A DNA stretch of 8,300 nt from CAZKNF01 sp964554105 (GCA_964554105.1 CAZKNF010000102.1:1-8300), one strand, 5' to 3'. Numbered from the stretch's first letter, positions 1-6,501 are shown. Made by a program: numbers and translations. Notes: generated by a model from the letters alone, not told the origin.

Positions 1-396
1 AAGCGACGTCCGCTGCTCTCATCGTCCGGCTTCCCCTGTAATCCGCCGCCGTGGGGCACGCTCGCGGCTGTGGATCTCGCCTCGGGCGAGGTCGCCTGGG
101 AAATTCCGATCGGAGAGCACAATGGACAGGCCGTGGGACTGCCGAACAGCGGCGGTCCGATTGTGACGGCCGGCGGTCTCGTCTTTCTCGGCGCAACCAT
201 GGACAATCGATTTCGGGCGTTCGACGTCGAGACCGGCGAGGTCTTGTGGAACACCGAGCTTCCCAGAAGCGCGATCGCCACGCCCATGACGTATAAGTTC
301 GGCGATGGTAAGCAGTATGTTCTCGTGGCCGCCGGCGGACATGGTAAGATGGGCCTGCCCACGGGGGATTATGTCATGGCATTTGCACTGCCATGA
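1..396 (+). CDS. PQQ-dependent (quinoprotein) glucose dehydrogenase-like enzyme, C-terminal part
   Basis: Reading frame 1 is open from the first base to the TGA at 394-396 and gives 131 residues of a protein whose start lies outside the window. The family oxidises sugars or alcohols in the periplasm with pyrroloquinoline quinone and passes electrons to the respiratory quinone pool. Seen here are two beta-propeller 'tryptophan-docking' motifs, DLASGEVAW (about residues 25-33) and DVETGEVLW (about 75-83). Also present are the family-typical FPCNPPPWGTL (11-21), GGPIVTAGGLVFLGATMD (51-68), the ATPMTY segment, and the terminal AAGGHG...GDYVMAFALP. These correspond to the last propeller blades of membrane glucose dehydrogenase and its shorter quinoprotein relatives. 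The PQQ-binding and catalytic residues would lie upstream, so substrate (glucose or another polyol) and membrane anchoring cannot be decided. The end looks complete and intact. Confidence 0.9.
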   Translation, partial: KRRPLLSSSGFPCNPPPWGTLAAVDLASGEVAWEIPIGEHNGQAVGLPNSGGPIVTAGGLVFLGATMDNRFRAFDVETGEVLWNTELPRSAIATPMTYKFGDGKQYVLVAAGGHGKMGLPTGDYVMAFALP

Positions 397-397
397 C
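373..397 (+). terminator. Perfect hairpin spanning the stop codon of the quinoprotein gene
   Basis: GTCATGGCA (373-381) and TGCCATGAC (389-397) form a perfect 9-base-pair stem around a 7-base loop. The right arm contains the TGA stop codon (394-396). No run of T follows, so it is not a canonical intrinsic terminator. It could be a weak or Rho-assisted terminator or a structure protecting the 3' end of the mRNA. Because the left arm is coding (VMA) and the right arm encodes the ALP-stop end, part of the symmetry could be coincidental. Confidence 0.45.
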
Positions 398-441
398 GAC
401 TGCCTAACAGACCGAAAACCAGAGCTTTATGCGGGGCCACC

Positions 442-1458
442 ATGATGCGTAAGAGACTCGCGGCGATTTTCGTCCCGACAGCGATCCTGACCATCGTCGG
501 CTTCGCCGTCATTCTCGTCAACCAATCCTTCCAGCTGGTGCAGCTGGCGGACCGTCTCCACCCGGTCGCAGGTGTTGTCGTTTTCTGGTCGATCATCGCA
601 ATTTTCGCGGTCTGCGTGGCCGTTCCATTGTTTACACTCGTCACCCTGCCCGCTCCGTTAGTACCGCCGGAAGAGGCGGAGGGACCGGAGCACGAGAGGC
701 ATATCACCCGGCTGAAGAAACGGCTCGCGAAAAATCCCCACGTGGAGGGCGCTCCTGCGGAAATCGTCGAGGTCGAGGCGGCGCTCCGGCAGCTCGATCT
801 CGTCGCCGATCTCCGTACGAAATCCGCCGCATCACGGGTCTTCATGACGACGGCGATTTCCCAGAATGGAAGTCTCGATGCGCTGCTCGTGCTTGCGGCT
901 CAGAGCAAGCTCGTGCTTGAGATCGCTCGGATTTACTACCAGCGTCCGACGGTCCGCGACATGATCTACCTGTACTCGAACGTCGCGGCGACGGCCTTCA
1001 TTGCTGCCGAAATCGAGGACATCGATCTGTCTGAACAGGTCCAGCCGATTATCGGTGCCGTTCTCGGGTCGTCGGTAGCGGCGGTCCCCGGCATGAGCGC
1101 CGCGGCGGGACTCTTTGTTAATTCCGTCACGACGGGAGCGGGAAATGCATATCTCACCCTTCGCGTGGGGATCATCACGAGGCATTACTGCCGGTCGGTC
1201 GTCAAGCCGGAGCGCAAGAGCATTCGGCACAGTGCCGCCATGCAGGCGGCGCGTCTCCTGGGTGGAATTGCCCGAGAGGGTGCAGCTTCTGTTGCGGCTG
1301 CCATCTGGGCGAAGCCCAGAAAGTACTTCTCCGACTTGATCGGCGCGGCTGGTGATCGCGTGACTGCGCTAAGTGGCGCCGCGATGGCTCGGGGGTCGGC
1401 GGCGTGGAATTCGATCAGCGGACGCGGCGTGCGCCACGAAGGTGACAGGAGCGAATGA
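442..1458 (+). CDS. DUF697 family membrane protein
   Basis: The 338-residue product has two strong N-terminal transmembrane segments (about residues 8-27 and 42-68). A charged linker follows (PPEEAEGPEHERHITRLKKR, about 75-94), then a helical region, then a DUF697-like domain (about 132-252). Domain marks are TTAISQNGSLDALLVL (136-151), LVLEIARIYYQRP (157-169) and NAYLTLRVGIITRHYC (235-250). That pattern resembles the 'ISPNG-LDAL...EIARLYG.RP...N..LT.R.G' signature I associate with DUF697 proteins, which include the YcjF type. The biochemical role of this family is unknown. The C-terminal tail (about 262-338) is rich in Ala, Gly, Arg and Ser and looks poorly conserved. Two ATG codons lie in tandem at 442 and 445. 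The upstream GGGG (433-436) is only a weak ribosome site, so either start is possible. The stop overlaps the start of the next gene by 4 bases (ATGA). Confidence 0.8.
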   Translation: MMRKRLAAIFVPTAILTIVGFAVILVNQSFQLVQLADRLHPVAGVVVFWSIIAIFAVCVAVPLFTLVTLPAPLVPPEEAEGPEHERHITRLKKRLAKNPHVEGAPAEIVEVEAALRQLDLVADLRTKSAASRVFMTTAISQNGSLDALLVLAAQSKLVLEIARIYYQRPTVRDMIYLYSNVAATAFIAAEIEDIDLSEQVQPIIGAVLGSSVAAVPGMSAAAGLFVNSVTTGAGNAYLTLRVGIITRHYCRSVVKPERKSIRHSAAMQAARLLGGIAREGAASVAAAIWAKPRKYFSDLIGAAGDRVTALSGAAMARGSAAWNSISGRGVRHEGDRSE

Positions 1459-2276
1459 AAACCTATATCGTCGACGCATTCACCGACGTGGCATTCAAGG
1501 GGAATCCGGCCGGCGTCTGCGTTGCCGAATCGCCCCCGACGGATGAGCTGATGTTGCACGTCGCCCAGGAGCTCAATTTCTCCGAGACTGCTTTTATCCG
1601 TCGCCTTGATGCCGGCAGACGGTTCTCCATCCGGTTCTTCTCGCCGAAGATGGAGATTCCACTTTGCGGCCACGCCACCCTGGCGTCAGCCAAGGTCGTG
1701 TTTGCGAACGAGGCGATCCACAATGTCACGTTCATCAACAACCAGGGTCTGGAGCTGTCGGCCATCGAACGGGAAGGCCAGATCGTGATGGCTTTCCCGG
1801 TCTATGATACGCGGACGTCCGAGGCCCCTGCCGCTCTCCTCGAGGCGTTGGGAATCACCGCAGTCCAAAACGCAGCCTACAACGACGAGACGCGGATCCT
1901 GCTCTTGGAGATGGACGATCCAGCCGAGCTCGCTGGCCTTGAACCGGATTTTTCCGCTCTTTACCTGTCCCACAGCGCCATCAACGGCGTTCTGGTCACG
2001 GCCGCATCAGGAGACGACGGCTTTGACTTCCATTCGCGGTACTTCTGGCCGTGGAGCGGTACGAATGAGGACCCCGTGACCGGCGGCACACATACCTTCC
2101 TCGCGAAGTACTGGTCGACGCGGCTGGATAAGACCACCATGAAGTCCTTTCAGTCGTCGAAGCGAACAGGATTTATGGATGTGGAGCTGGCGGATGACAG
2201 GGTGTTCATCAGAGGAGAGGCGGTCATCGTCTTCGAGGGTCGGCTGATCGCGCCGATCGCGACGAAGGCCCGATGA
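1455..2276 (+). CDS. PhzF family isomerase/epimerase
   Basis: The 273-residue product has the normal length for the PhzF/diaminopimelate-epimerase-fold family, whose best-known member isomerises DHHA in phenazine synthesis. Most relatives have unknown substrates. The N-terminal half shows the family opening VDAFTDVAFKGNPAGVCV (6-23), the catalytic-glutamate motif ELNFSETAF with Glu44 (39-47) and PLCGHATLAS (69-78). The C-terminal half shows DFHSRYFWPWSGTNEDPVTGGTHTFLAKYW (191-220), the counterpart of the usual 'EDPVTGSAHC' loop, here with Gly-Thr-His-Thr replacing Ser-Ala-His-Cys. The start ATG at 1455 overlaps the DUF697 stop and is preceded by AGGAG (1447-1451) at short spacing, consistent with translational coupling. 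No other phenazine gene lies nearby, so a phenazine role is not supported and a general isomerase of unknown substrate is the safer reading. Confidence 0.92.
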   Translation: MKTYIVDAFTDVAFKGNPAGVCVAESPPTDELMLHVAQELNFSETAFIRRLDAGRRFSIRFFSPKMEIPLCGHATLASAKVVFANEAIHNVTFINNQGLELSAIEREGQIVMAFPVYDTRTSEAPAALLEALGITAVQNAAYNDETRILLLEMDDPAELAGLEPDFSALYLSHSAINGVLVTAASGDDGFDFHSRYFWPWSGTNEDPVTGGTHTFLAKYWSTRLDKTTMKSFQSSKRTGFMDVELADDRVFIRGEAVIVFEGRLIAPIATKAR

Positions 2277-2403
2277 GATCACCTGCAGCCGGCACTGTCG
2301 AAGCTGTTTACGTTCTGGCCCGCGCAAGAGATGCCGTGTAATGAATGCCTGAGCGTGTGCGCACGGAACGGATCAGGGCCTCTCGTTGAATGGGCTTCCG
2401 TGA

Positions 2404-2464
2404 CTCCGTAGCTTGGTCCGCGTAGGCCTCGCCAGTACTCGTTAAGTCCAAGCCAGCTACGGAG
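2404..2464. repeat. Inverted repeat upstream of the FAD oxidoreductase gene
   Basis: CTCCGTAGC (2404-2412) and GCTACGGAG (2456-2464) are perfect 9-base inverted arms separated by 43 bases. Allowing a 4-base bulge, the pairing extends inward by TTGG (2413-2416) with CCAA (2448-2451). The right arm ends 35 bases before the start codon and 22 bases before the ribosome site, placing the structure in the leader or promoter zone. It could be an mRNA leader structure, a pair of regulator half-sites or a remnant of a dispersed palindromic repeat; the sequence alone does not decide. Confidence 0.55.
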
Positions 2465-2486
2465 ATCGTGAACTGTATTTGATTAC

Positions 2487-2494
2487 AAAGGAGG
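2487..2494 (+). promoter_or_regulatory. Strong Shine-Dalgarno site that sets the start of the FAD oxidoreductase gene
   Basis: AAAGGAGG at 2487-2494 sits 5 bases before the ATG at 2500. This is a near-perfect anti-16S match and argues for that ATG over the in-frame TTG at 2479, which lies upstream of the site. It is the strongest ribosome site seen in the window; most other genes here have weak ones. Confidence 0.85.
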
Positions 2495-2499
2495 CGACG

Positions 2500-3894
2500 A
2501 TGCGTACGGATCTATTAGAAGCGTTCGCGAGGAGCCTGCATGGTGAGTTGTTGGGTCCCGGAAGTGACAGCTATGAGCAAGCGCGTAGGCTTTGGAACGC
2601 CATGATCGACAAAAGGCCCGCACTCATTGCCCGCTGCACGGGCGCAGCGGACGTGATCGCAGCAGTAAATTTTGCTCGCGAGCACGGCCAGACAGTAGCT
2701 GTTCGCGGCGGAGGGCATAATGTCGCCGGGCTCGCCAGTGTCGACGACGGCATAGTGATCGACCTGTCGCTGATGAGAGCGGTTCACGTCGATCCAGCAG
2801 CACGTACAGCCCGCGTCCAGGGTGGCGCCACGGGCGGCGACCTCGATCATGAAACACAGGCATTCGGTCTCGCCACGCCCAGCGGGATCATTTCGACAAC
2901 CGGCGTCGCCGGCTTGACGCTCGGTGGAGGTTTCGGCTGGCTCAGTCGCAAGCATGGTCTCGCCGCCGACAACCTCCTGTCCGTCGACGTCGTGACGGCG
3001 GCTGGTGAATTCGTTACCGCAAGCAAGGACGACAGGGCTGATCTGTTCTGGGGGATTCGTGGTGGGGGTGGCAACTTCGGCATCGTCACCTCCTTCGAAT
3101 TCCAACTCCACGACGTCGGCCCGCAAGTGCTCTTCGGTCCGACCGTATACCGACTCGAGGACGCGCCTGACGTGCTCCGGCATTACCGCGACTTCATGCG
3201 TACTGCGCCGAATACATGCACTGCTTACCTGGATTTCCTCACAGCTCCCCCGCTGCCGTTCCTCCCTGAAGAGGCGCACGGAACGAAGGTGCTTTCCGTC
3301 ATCCAGTTCTACACCGGCGGCGTGCAAGAAGGTGAGGACGTATTCAGGCCACTGCGCGAGTTCGGTGATCCTGTCGGCGATGCCGTTGCGCCAACTCCGT
3401 ATACGACCATCCAGAGCATTTCGGACCCTCTCTATACGAAGGGCGCACGGAACTACTGGAAATCACACAACTTCACAGCCCTCTCCGACGAGATCATCGA
3501 CACACTCGTCGCGTGCGCTGCAAAGCTGCCAACACCGCAGTCCGACATTCTCATCCAGCAGCTCGGTGGCGCGATAAATGACTTCGCTCCTGATGCAGCC
3601 GCGTACCCGCATAGAGAAACGGAGTTTGTCGTAACCCCTGGCGGGCGCTGGGAGGAGCCGGTACACGACGACAGCTGTGTGGCCTGGGTGCGCGCCTGTC
3701 ATGATGCGCTGGGTGAGTACGTACCCGCAGGCGTCTACGTGAACTTTCTTAGTCAGGGCGAAGAAGGTCGAGTGCGTGCCGCCTACGGCGACAACTACGA
3801 ACGCCTTGTGGATCTTAAGACAAAATACGATCCAGATAATTTCTTCCGGCTCAACCAAAATATCGAGCCGGTGCCCGCGGATACTGACGGCTAA
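2500..3894 (+). CDS. FAD-linked oxidoreductase of the berberine-bridge/6-hydroxynicotine oxidase type
   Basis: The 464-residue product has an N-terminal FAD-binding type 4 domain (about 38-205) and a C-terminal BBE motif (about 408-455, ending YGDNYERLVDLKTKYDPDNFFRLNQNI). VRGGGHNVAG (68-77) contains His73, at the position that forms the 8-alpha covalent bond to FAD in the family. The segment GIISTTGVAGLTLGGGFGW (129-147) lacks the cysteine found in bicovalent members such as glucooligosaccharide oxidase. A single His-FAD bond, as in 6-hydroxy-D-nicotine oxidase, is therefore expected. FWGIRGGGGNFGIVTSFEF (183-201) completes the FAD site. Such enzymes oxidise alcohols, amines or sugars with O2 or another acceptor; the substrate cannot be read from sequence. 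No signal peptide is visible, so it is probably cytoplasmic. nhaA follows after 23 bases, likely on the same transcript. Confidence 0.92.
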   Translation: MRTDLLEAFARSLHGELLGPGSDSYEQARRLWNAMIDKRPALIARCTGAADVIAAVNFAREHGQTVAVRGGGHNVAGLASVDDGIVIDLSLMRAVHVDPAARTARVQGGATGGDLDHETQAFGLATPSGIISTTGVAGLTLGGGFGWLSRKHGLAADNLLSVDVVTAAGEFVTASKDDRADLFWGIRGGGGNFGIVTSFEFQLHDVGPQVLFGPTVYRLEDAPDVLRHYRDFMRTAPNTCTAYLDFLTAPPLPFLPEEAHGTKVLSVIQFYTGGVQEGEDVFRPLREFGDPVGDAVAPTPYTTIQSISDPLYTKGARNYWKSHNFTALSDEIIDTLVACAAKLPTPQSDILIQQLGGAINDFAPDAAAYPHRETEFVVTPGGRWEEPVHDDSCVAWVRACHDALGEYVPAGVYVNFLSQGEEGRVRAAYGDNYERLVDLKTKYDPDNFFRLNQNIEPVPADTDG

Positions 3895-3917
3895 ACCATG
3901 ACGCGGCTGGTAGATTG

Positions 3918-5156
3918 ATGAGCAAAAACAGGTCCGGAACATCCTTGGAATCTTCCAAACGAACGGTCACAACGCGGGCCCGTGCACGCCTCGAAGAATT
4001 TCTTCTTCTTGAGTCGGCAGGCGGACTTCTCCTGATGGCTGCGGCCGCGTTGGCGATGATTGTCGCCAATTCACCGCTTTCCACATATTACGAGTTGTTG
4101 CTCGAGCTTCCTGTGGAGATTCGAGTTGGCACCTTCGAAATCGACAAGCCCCTTCTGTTGTGGATTAACGATGGTCTAATGGCCGTCTTTTTCTTCTTGA
4201 TAGGTCTTGAACTGAAGAGGGAAGTGCTGCAGGGGCATCTTTCAAGTCTTCGCGCTGCGAGTCTGCCCGCGTTCGCAGCAGTGGGAGGCATGGCCGCGCC
4301 GGCGGCCATCTACGCCGCCTTTAACTGGGGTGATCCAATCGCCATGGCCGGATGGGCGATCCCGGCAGCCACAGATATCGCCTTTGCCCTGGGTGTCCTC
4401 GCTCTGTTAGGAGATCGGGTACCCCCTGCCTTGAAGGCATTTCTACTGAGCCTGGCCATTTTCGACGACATCGGCGCCATTGTCGTAATTGCGCTGTTTT
4501 ATACGGCCGATCTCTCGTTCCTGGCGCTCGTCGTCGCTGCCATCTTGCTCGCCGGACTGACCTGGCTCAATCGTAGCGGCGTGCGGAGCCCGGGCCCGTA
4601 TTTCATACTCGGCATTCCACTCTGGATCGCCGTTCTCAAATCCGGAGTGCACGCCACGCTGGCAGGGGTTGCACTGGCGATGTTTATTCCCCTGTTGGTG
4701 CGTGACAACGCCGAAACCTCGGACCCTGTCGCGCCGCCGTTGCACCGCCTCGAACATTCGCTGCATCCCTGGGTGGCATTCGGCGTTCTCCCGATCTTCG
4801 CTTTTGCGAACGCAGGTGTACCCATTTTCGAGCTCTCTATATCCGACCTCCTTCACCCCGTCCCGCTCGGCATCATCGGAGGACTGGTCATCGGAAAAGT
4901 CGTCGGGATTCTGGCTATGAGCGGACTGGCTGTAGCTCTGGCGGGCGCGTCGCTTCCGCAAGGATCGAGGTGGTCACACATGGTCGGCACGTCACTCCTG
5001 GCGGGCATCGGCTTCACAATGAGTCTTTTTATCGCGTCACTCGCCTTCGAACACGGCGCGGAGGCATACCTTGGACTCGAGCGGATCGGAATTCTTACGG
5101 CGTCTTTGATCGCCGGCGTGTCCGGCTATCTCGTCCTTCGCGCGACGCTGAAATGA
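3918..5156 (+). CDS. nhaA: Na+/H+ antiporter NhaA
   Basis: The 412-residue product is close to the usual NhaA length and has the expected run of about 12 hydrophobic segments. NhaA sits in the inner membrane and expels Na+ (or Li+) in exchange for protons, protecting against salt and alkaline stress. Diagnostic motifs are present: GLELKREVLQG (96-106), ATDIAFALGVL (151-161) with Asp153, and FDDIGAIVV (182-190) with the paired ion-binding Asp183-Asp184. LKSGVHATLAGV (240-251) and GKVVGI (326-331) with Lys327 follow, and GFTMSLFIASLAF (365-377) lies near the end. These match E. coli Asp133, Asp163/164, His225 and Lys300, so the protein should be functional. The N-terminus has about 20 extra polar residues. 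ATG 3918 is preferred over the adjacent TTG at 3915; no strong ribosome site precedes it, so it may depend on translation of the upstream gene. Confidence 0.96.
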   Translation: MSKNRSGTSLESSKRTVTTRARARLEEFLLLESAGGLLLMAAAALAMIVANSPLSTYYELLLELPVEIRVGTFEIDKPLLLWINDGLMAVFFFLIGLELKREVLQGHLSSLRAASLPAFAAVGGMAAPAAIYAAFNWGDPIAMAGWAIPAATDIAFALGVLALLGDRVPPALKAFLLSLAIFDDIGAIVVIALFYTADLSFLALVVAAILLAGLTWLNRSGVRSPGPYFILGIPLWIAVLKSGVHATLAGVALAMFIPLLVRDNAETSDPVAPPLHRLEHSLHPWVAFGVLPIFAFANAGVPIFELSISDLLHPVPLGIIGGLVIGKVVGILAMSGLAVALAGASLPQGSRWSHMVGTSLLAGIGFTMSLFIASLAFEHGAEAYLGLERIGILTASLIAGVSGYLVLRATLK

Positions 5157-5399
5157 AGCCATCTGCATACATTTCGAGCGTACAGCGAATGGAAGATGTA
5201 CCTGAATCGAGGATGAGGATTCCTCGGGCACGCTGAACAGGTCTTTCAAGGCACTCATAGCCTCTGTAACTCTTCCGGAAATCCGTTCTGCGGTGCGAAT
5301 CCGGGTCTCCACGCAGGCGGTAGGCTGCATAATCGGGGTGAACAAGACAGCGGGTTCACAAGACAGCGGGTCGAACACGACAGAGGCTTCAGGAAAGCG
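5157..5399. other. Intergenic spacer between nhaA and the small membrane protein gene
   Basis: No convincing gene lies in these 243 bases. A 6-base-pair hairpin, CGAGGA (5208-5213) with TCCTCG (5221-5226) around a 7-base loop, lies 51 bases after the nhaA stop. It has no T run, so it is at best a weak terminator. A short direct repeat is present at the right end (listed separately). I do not see a clear promoter. Confidence 0.45.
5342..5371 (+). repeat. Short tandem direct repeat upstream of the small membrane protein gene
   Basis: ACAAGACAGCGGGT occurs at 5342-5355 and again at 5358-5371 with a period of 16 bases. A degenerate third copy begins at 5375 (ACACGACAG). The array ends just before the ribosome site of the gene starting at 5400, so it lies in the 5' untranslated or promoter region. 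It may be a slippage product or repeated regulator sites. Confidence 0.7.
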
Positions 5400-5852
5400 A
5401 TGAACGCAAAGACGAACGGAACGGTCAAAGCGCTGGCGAACGGTATAGTCGGGGCATCGGTACTCACGCTGCTGCACGAGTCGGTACGCAGGCTGCGTCC
5501 CGATGCGCCGCGGATGGATGTTCTGGGGATGCGCGGACTGGCCAAGTTGATGCGGGCGAAGGGCGTAACACCGCCCCGGAAAGACCGGCTTCATACCGTG
5601 ACGATGGTCGGAGATCTCATCTCCAACGGTCTATACTACAGTCTGGTGGGATCCGGTCGTGACGAGGGCGTATGGCGCCGCGGCGCGCTGCTGGGTCTTG
5701 CTGCGGGAGTCGGTGGTGTGGTCCTCCCGCCGCTGCTCGGACTCGGATCGAGTCCGAGCGCTCGAACGACGGAGACGAAGGTGATGACTGTCGGCTGGTA
5801 TCTCGCCGGTGGTGTTGCTGCAGCCGCAGCGTCGCGGCTTTTCACCCGCTAA
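5400..5852 (+). CDS. Uncharacterised small membrane protein
   Basis: The 150-residue product matches no family I can name. It has up to four hydrophobic stretches: about 10-26, 67-84, 95-116 and 127-147. The last two are Gly/Ala rich (RGALLGLAAGVGGVVLPPLLGLG and GWYLAGGVAAAAASRLF) and look membrane-embedded. Between the first two is a polar, conserved-looking stretch, LHESVRRLRPDAPRMDVLGMRGLAK (25-49), with basic and acidic residues that would face the solvent. I have an unverified impression of similar orphan proteins in other environmental bacteria. AGGA (5391-5394), 5 bases before the ATG, supports this start. The gene stands alone: a 243-base gap upstream and a convergent gene 50 bases downstream. 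Codon use and the absence of stops support real coding, but the function is unknown. Confidence 0.78.
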   Translation: MNAKTNGTVKALANGIVGASVLTLLHESVRRLRPDAPRMDVLGMRGLAKLMRAKGVTPPRKDRLHTVTMVGDLISNGLYYSLVGSGRDEGVWRRGALLGLAAGVGGVVLPPLLGLGSSPSARTTETKVMTVGWYLAGGVAAAAASRLFTR

Positions 5853-5902
5853 ACCGAGACATCATCCGCGACTCGCACCACCCTCGGGCGATCCTGCGAC
5901 GA

Positions 5903-6439
5903 TCAGTCCGCACGCAACCTCGGAAGCCGAGCTATTGCCGCATACATCTCTCCCTGATAAGACGATCGCCTGCGTCCAATTTCGCGTGGTGCCATGAAGC
6001 CATCTGAGGCGGCGAGCGTGCGGAACCGCTCGAATGGCACCGGATAAGGCACCCAGCGATTGCCTCTCTTCCGGTCGTACTCTACCACCACGAGTCGTCC
6101 ACCCGGACGCAAATAGCCTGCGACTCTCCTCAGGACAGCCTTCTGATCGTGCACGAAATGCAGCGCGTTCGCCATCAGAATGCCGTCGAGTTTTGGAAGC
6201 AGCAGCTCTCCCGTAAAATCGGCCTGAATCACGCGAAGCGCGACGCCGGGCGGCAGATCCATTGCCTCCAGATCGCGCACGGCCCGGGCATCCCGGTCGA
6301 CGGCCCACACGCTTCCATCCCGTCCAACGAGTTCGGCCAGTGCGCGGGTGAACGTCCCCGTGCCGGCACCAAGATCCGCCCATTCTTCGCCCGCCTCGAT
6401 GCCGCCCCGGATCAGCTCGATCGCTTCCTCGTTTTTCAT
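5903..6439 (-). CDS. Class I SAM-dependent methyltransferase
   Basis: The 178-residue product is a compact Rossmann-fold methyltransferase. It has motif I EWADLGAGTGTFTRALAELVG (19-39), an acidic residue ending strand 2 in VWAVDRD (44-50, Asp48) that should bind the SAM ribose, QADFTG (72-77) near the adenine, and the post-motif LDGILMANALHFVHD (84-98). LRPGGRLVVVEYD (110-122) is the usual post-IV loop and strand. The substrate is not predictable; the order resembles small-molecule methylases of the Methyltransf_11/25 type. ATG at 6439 (MKNEEAIELIRGG) was chosen because it opens just before the first helix. The in-frame ATG at 6451 would add four residues and is possible. The open frame continues to 6571 but would then run antisense over the neighbouring VOC gene, so the longer start is unlikely. 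It converges on the small membrane protein gene and diverges from the VOC gene. Confidence 0.88.
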   Translation of the reverse strand: MKNEEAIELIRGGIEAGEEWADLGAGTGTFTRALAELVGRDGSVWAVDRDARAVRDLEAMDLPPGVALRVIQADFTGELLLPKLDGILMANALHFVHDQKAVLRRVAGYLRPGGRLVVVEYDRKRGNRWVPYPVPFERFRTLAASDGFMAPREIGRRRSSYQGEMYAAIARLPRLRAD

Positions 6440-6501
6440 ATGACTGTCCATACCAATGATGACGAGCCCCTCTTCAGGATGATCAATTGCGTCCCAAACG
6501 C
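6440..6501. promoter_or_regulatory. Divergent intergenic region between the methyltransferase and VOC genes
   Basis: These 62 bases must carry or overlap the promoters of both divergent genes if each is transcribed independently. They contain the palindromes TGATCA (6480-6485) and CAATTG (6484-6489), which overlap each other. No convincing -35/-10 pair is visible, so at least one promoter may extend into the neighbouring coding sequence. The inference rests on gene orientation only. Confidence 0.4.

Larger units (their letters stand above)
2277..2499. other. Intergenic spacer with hairpins ahead of the FAD oxidoreductase gene
   Basis: No convincing gene is seen in these 223 bases. After the phzF stop a compact potential stem (CCTGA 2348-2352 with TCAGG 2373-2377, enclosing CGTG/CACG at 2354-2357 and 2362-2365) could help end transcription, but no T run follows. 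The second half holds the inverted repeat listed separately and then the strong ribosome site. I could not identify a convincing -35/-10 pair. The change of spacing and the strong ribosome site suggest that a new transcription unit begins here. Confidence 0.5.

Noticed and set aside
1455..2276. A phenazine biosynthesis locus
   Set aside because: Only a PhzF-family gene is present; no phzA/B, C, D, E or G is visible, and most PhzF relatives are unconnected with phenazines.
2479..2499. An upstream TTG start for the FAD oxidoreductase
   Set aside because: The strong ribosome site at 2487-2494 lies downstream of this TTG and is correctly spaced for the ATG at 2500.
2515..3327. A 270-codon open frame on the minus strand inside the FAD oxidoreductase gene
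   Set aside because: It lies fully antisense to a gene with clear family motifs, its translation shows no recognisable domain, and long antisense frames are expected in GC-rich coding sequence.
3898..3918. A 6-codon frame (ATG ACG CGG CTG GTA GAT TGA) whose stop overlaps the nhaA ATG as TGATG
   Set aside because: It has no ribosome site and no attenuator-like codon run; so short a frame arises easily by chance.
5153..5236. A 27-codon frame starting at the ATGA overlap with the nhaA stop
   Set aside because: The translation has no hydrophobic segment, domain or low-complexity pattern typical of real small proteins, and no ribosome site supports it.
5862..6383. A 173-codon minus-strand frame overlapping the methyltransferase gene
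   Set aside because: Its translation is Arg/Gly/Ser-rich without motifs, as expected for an out-of-frame reading of the true methyltransferase gene on the same strand.
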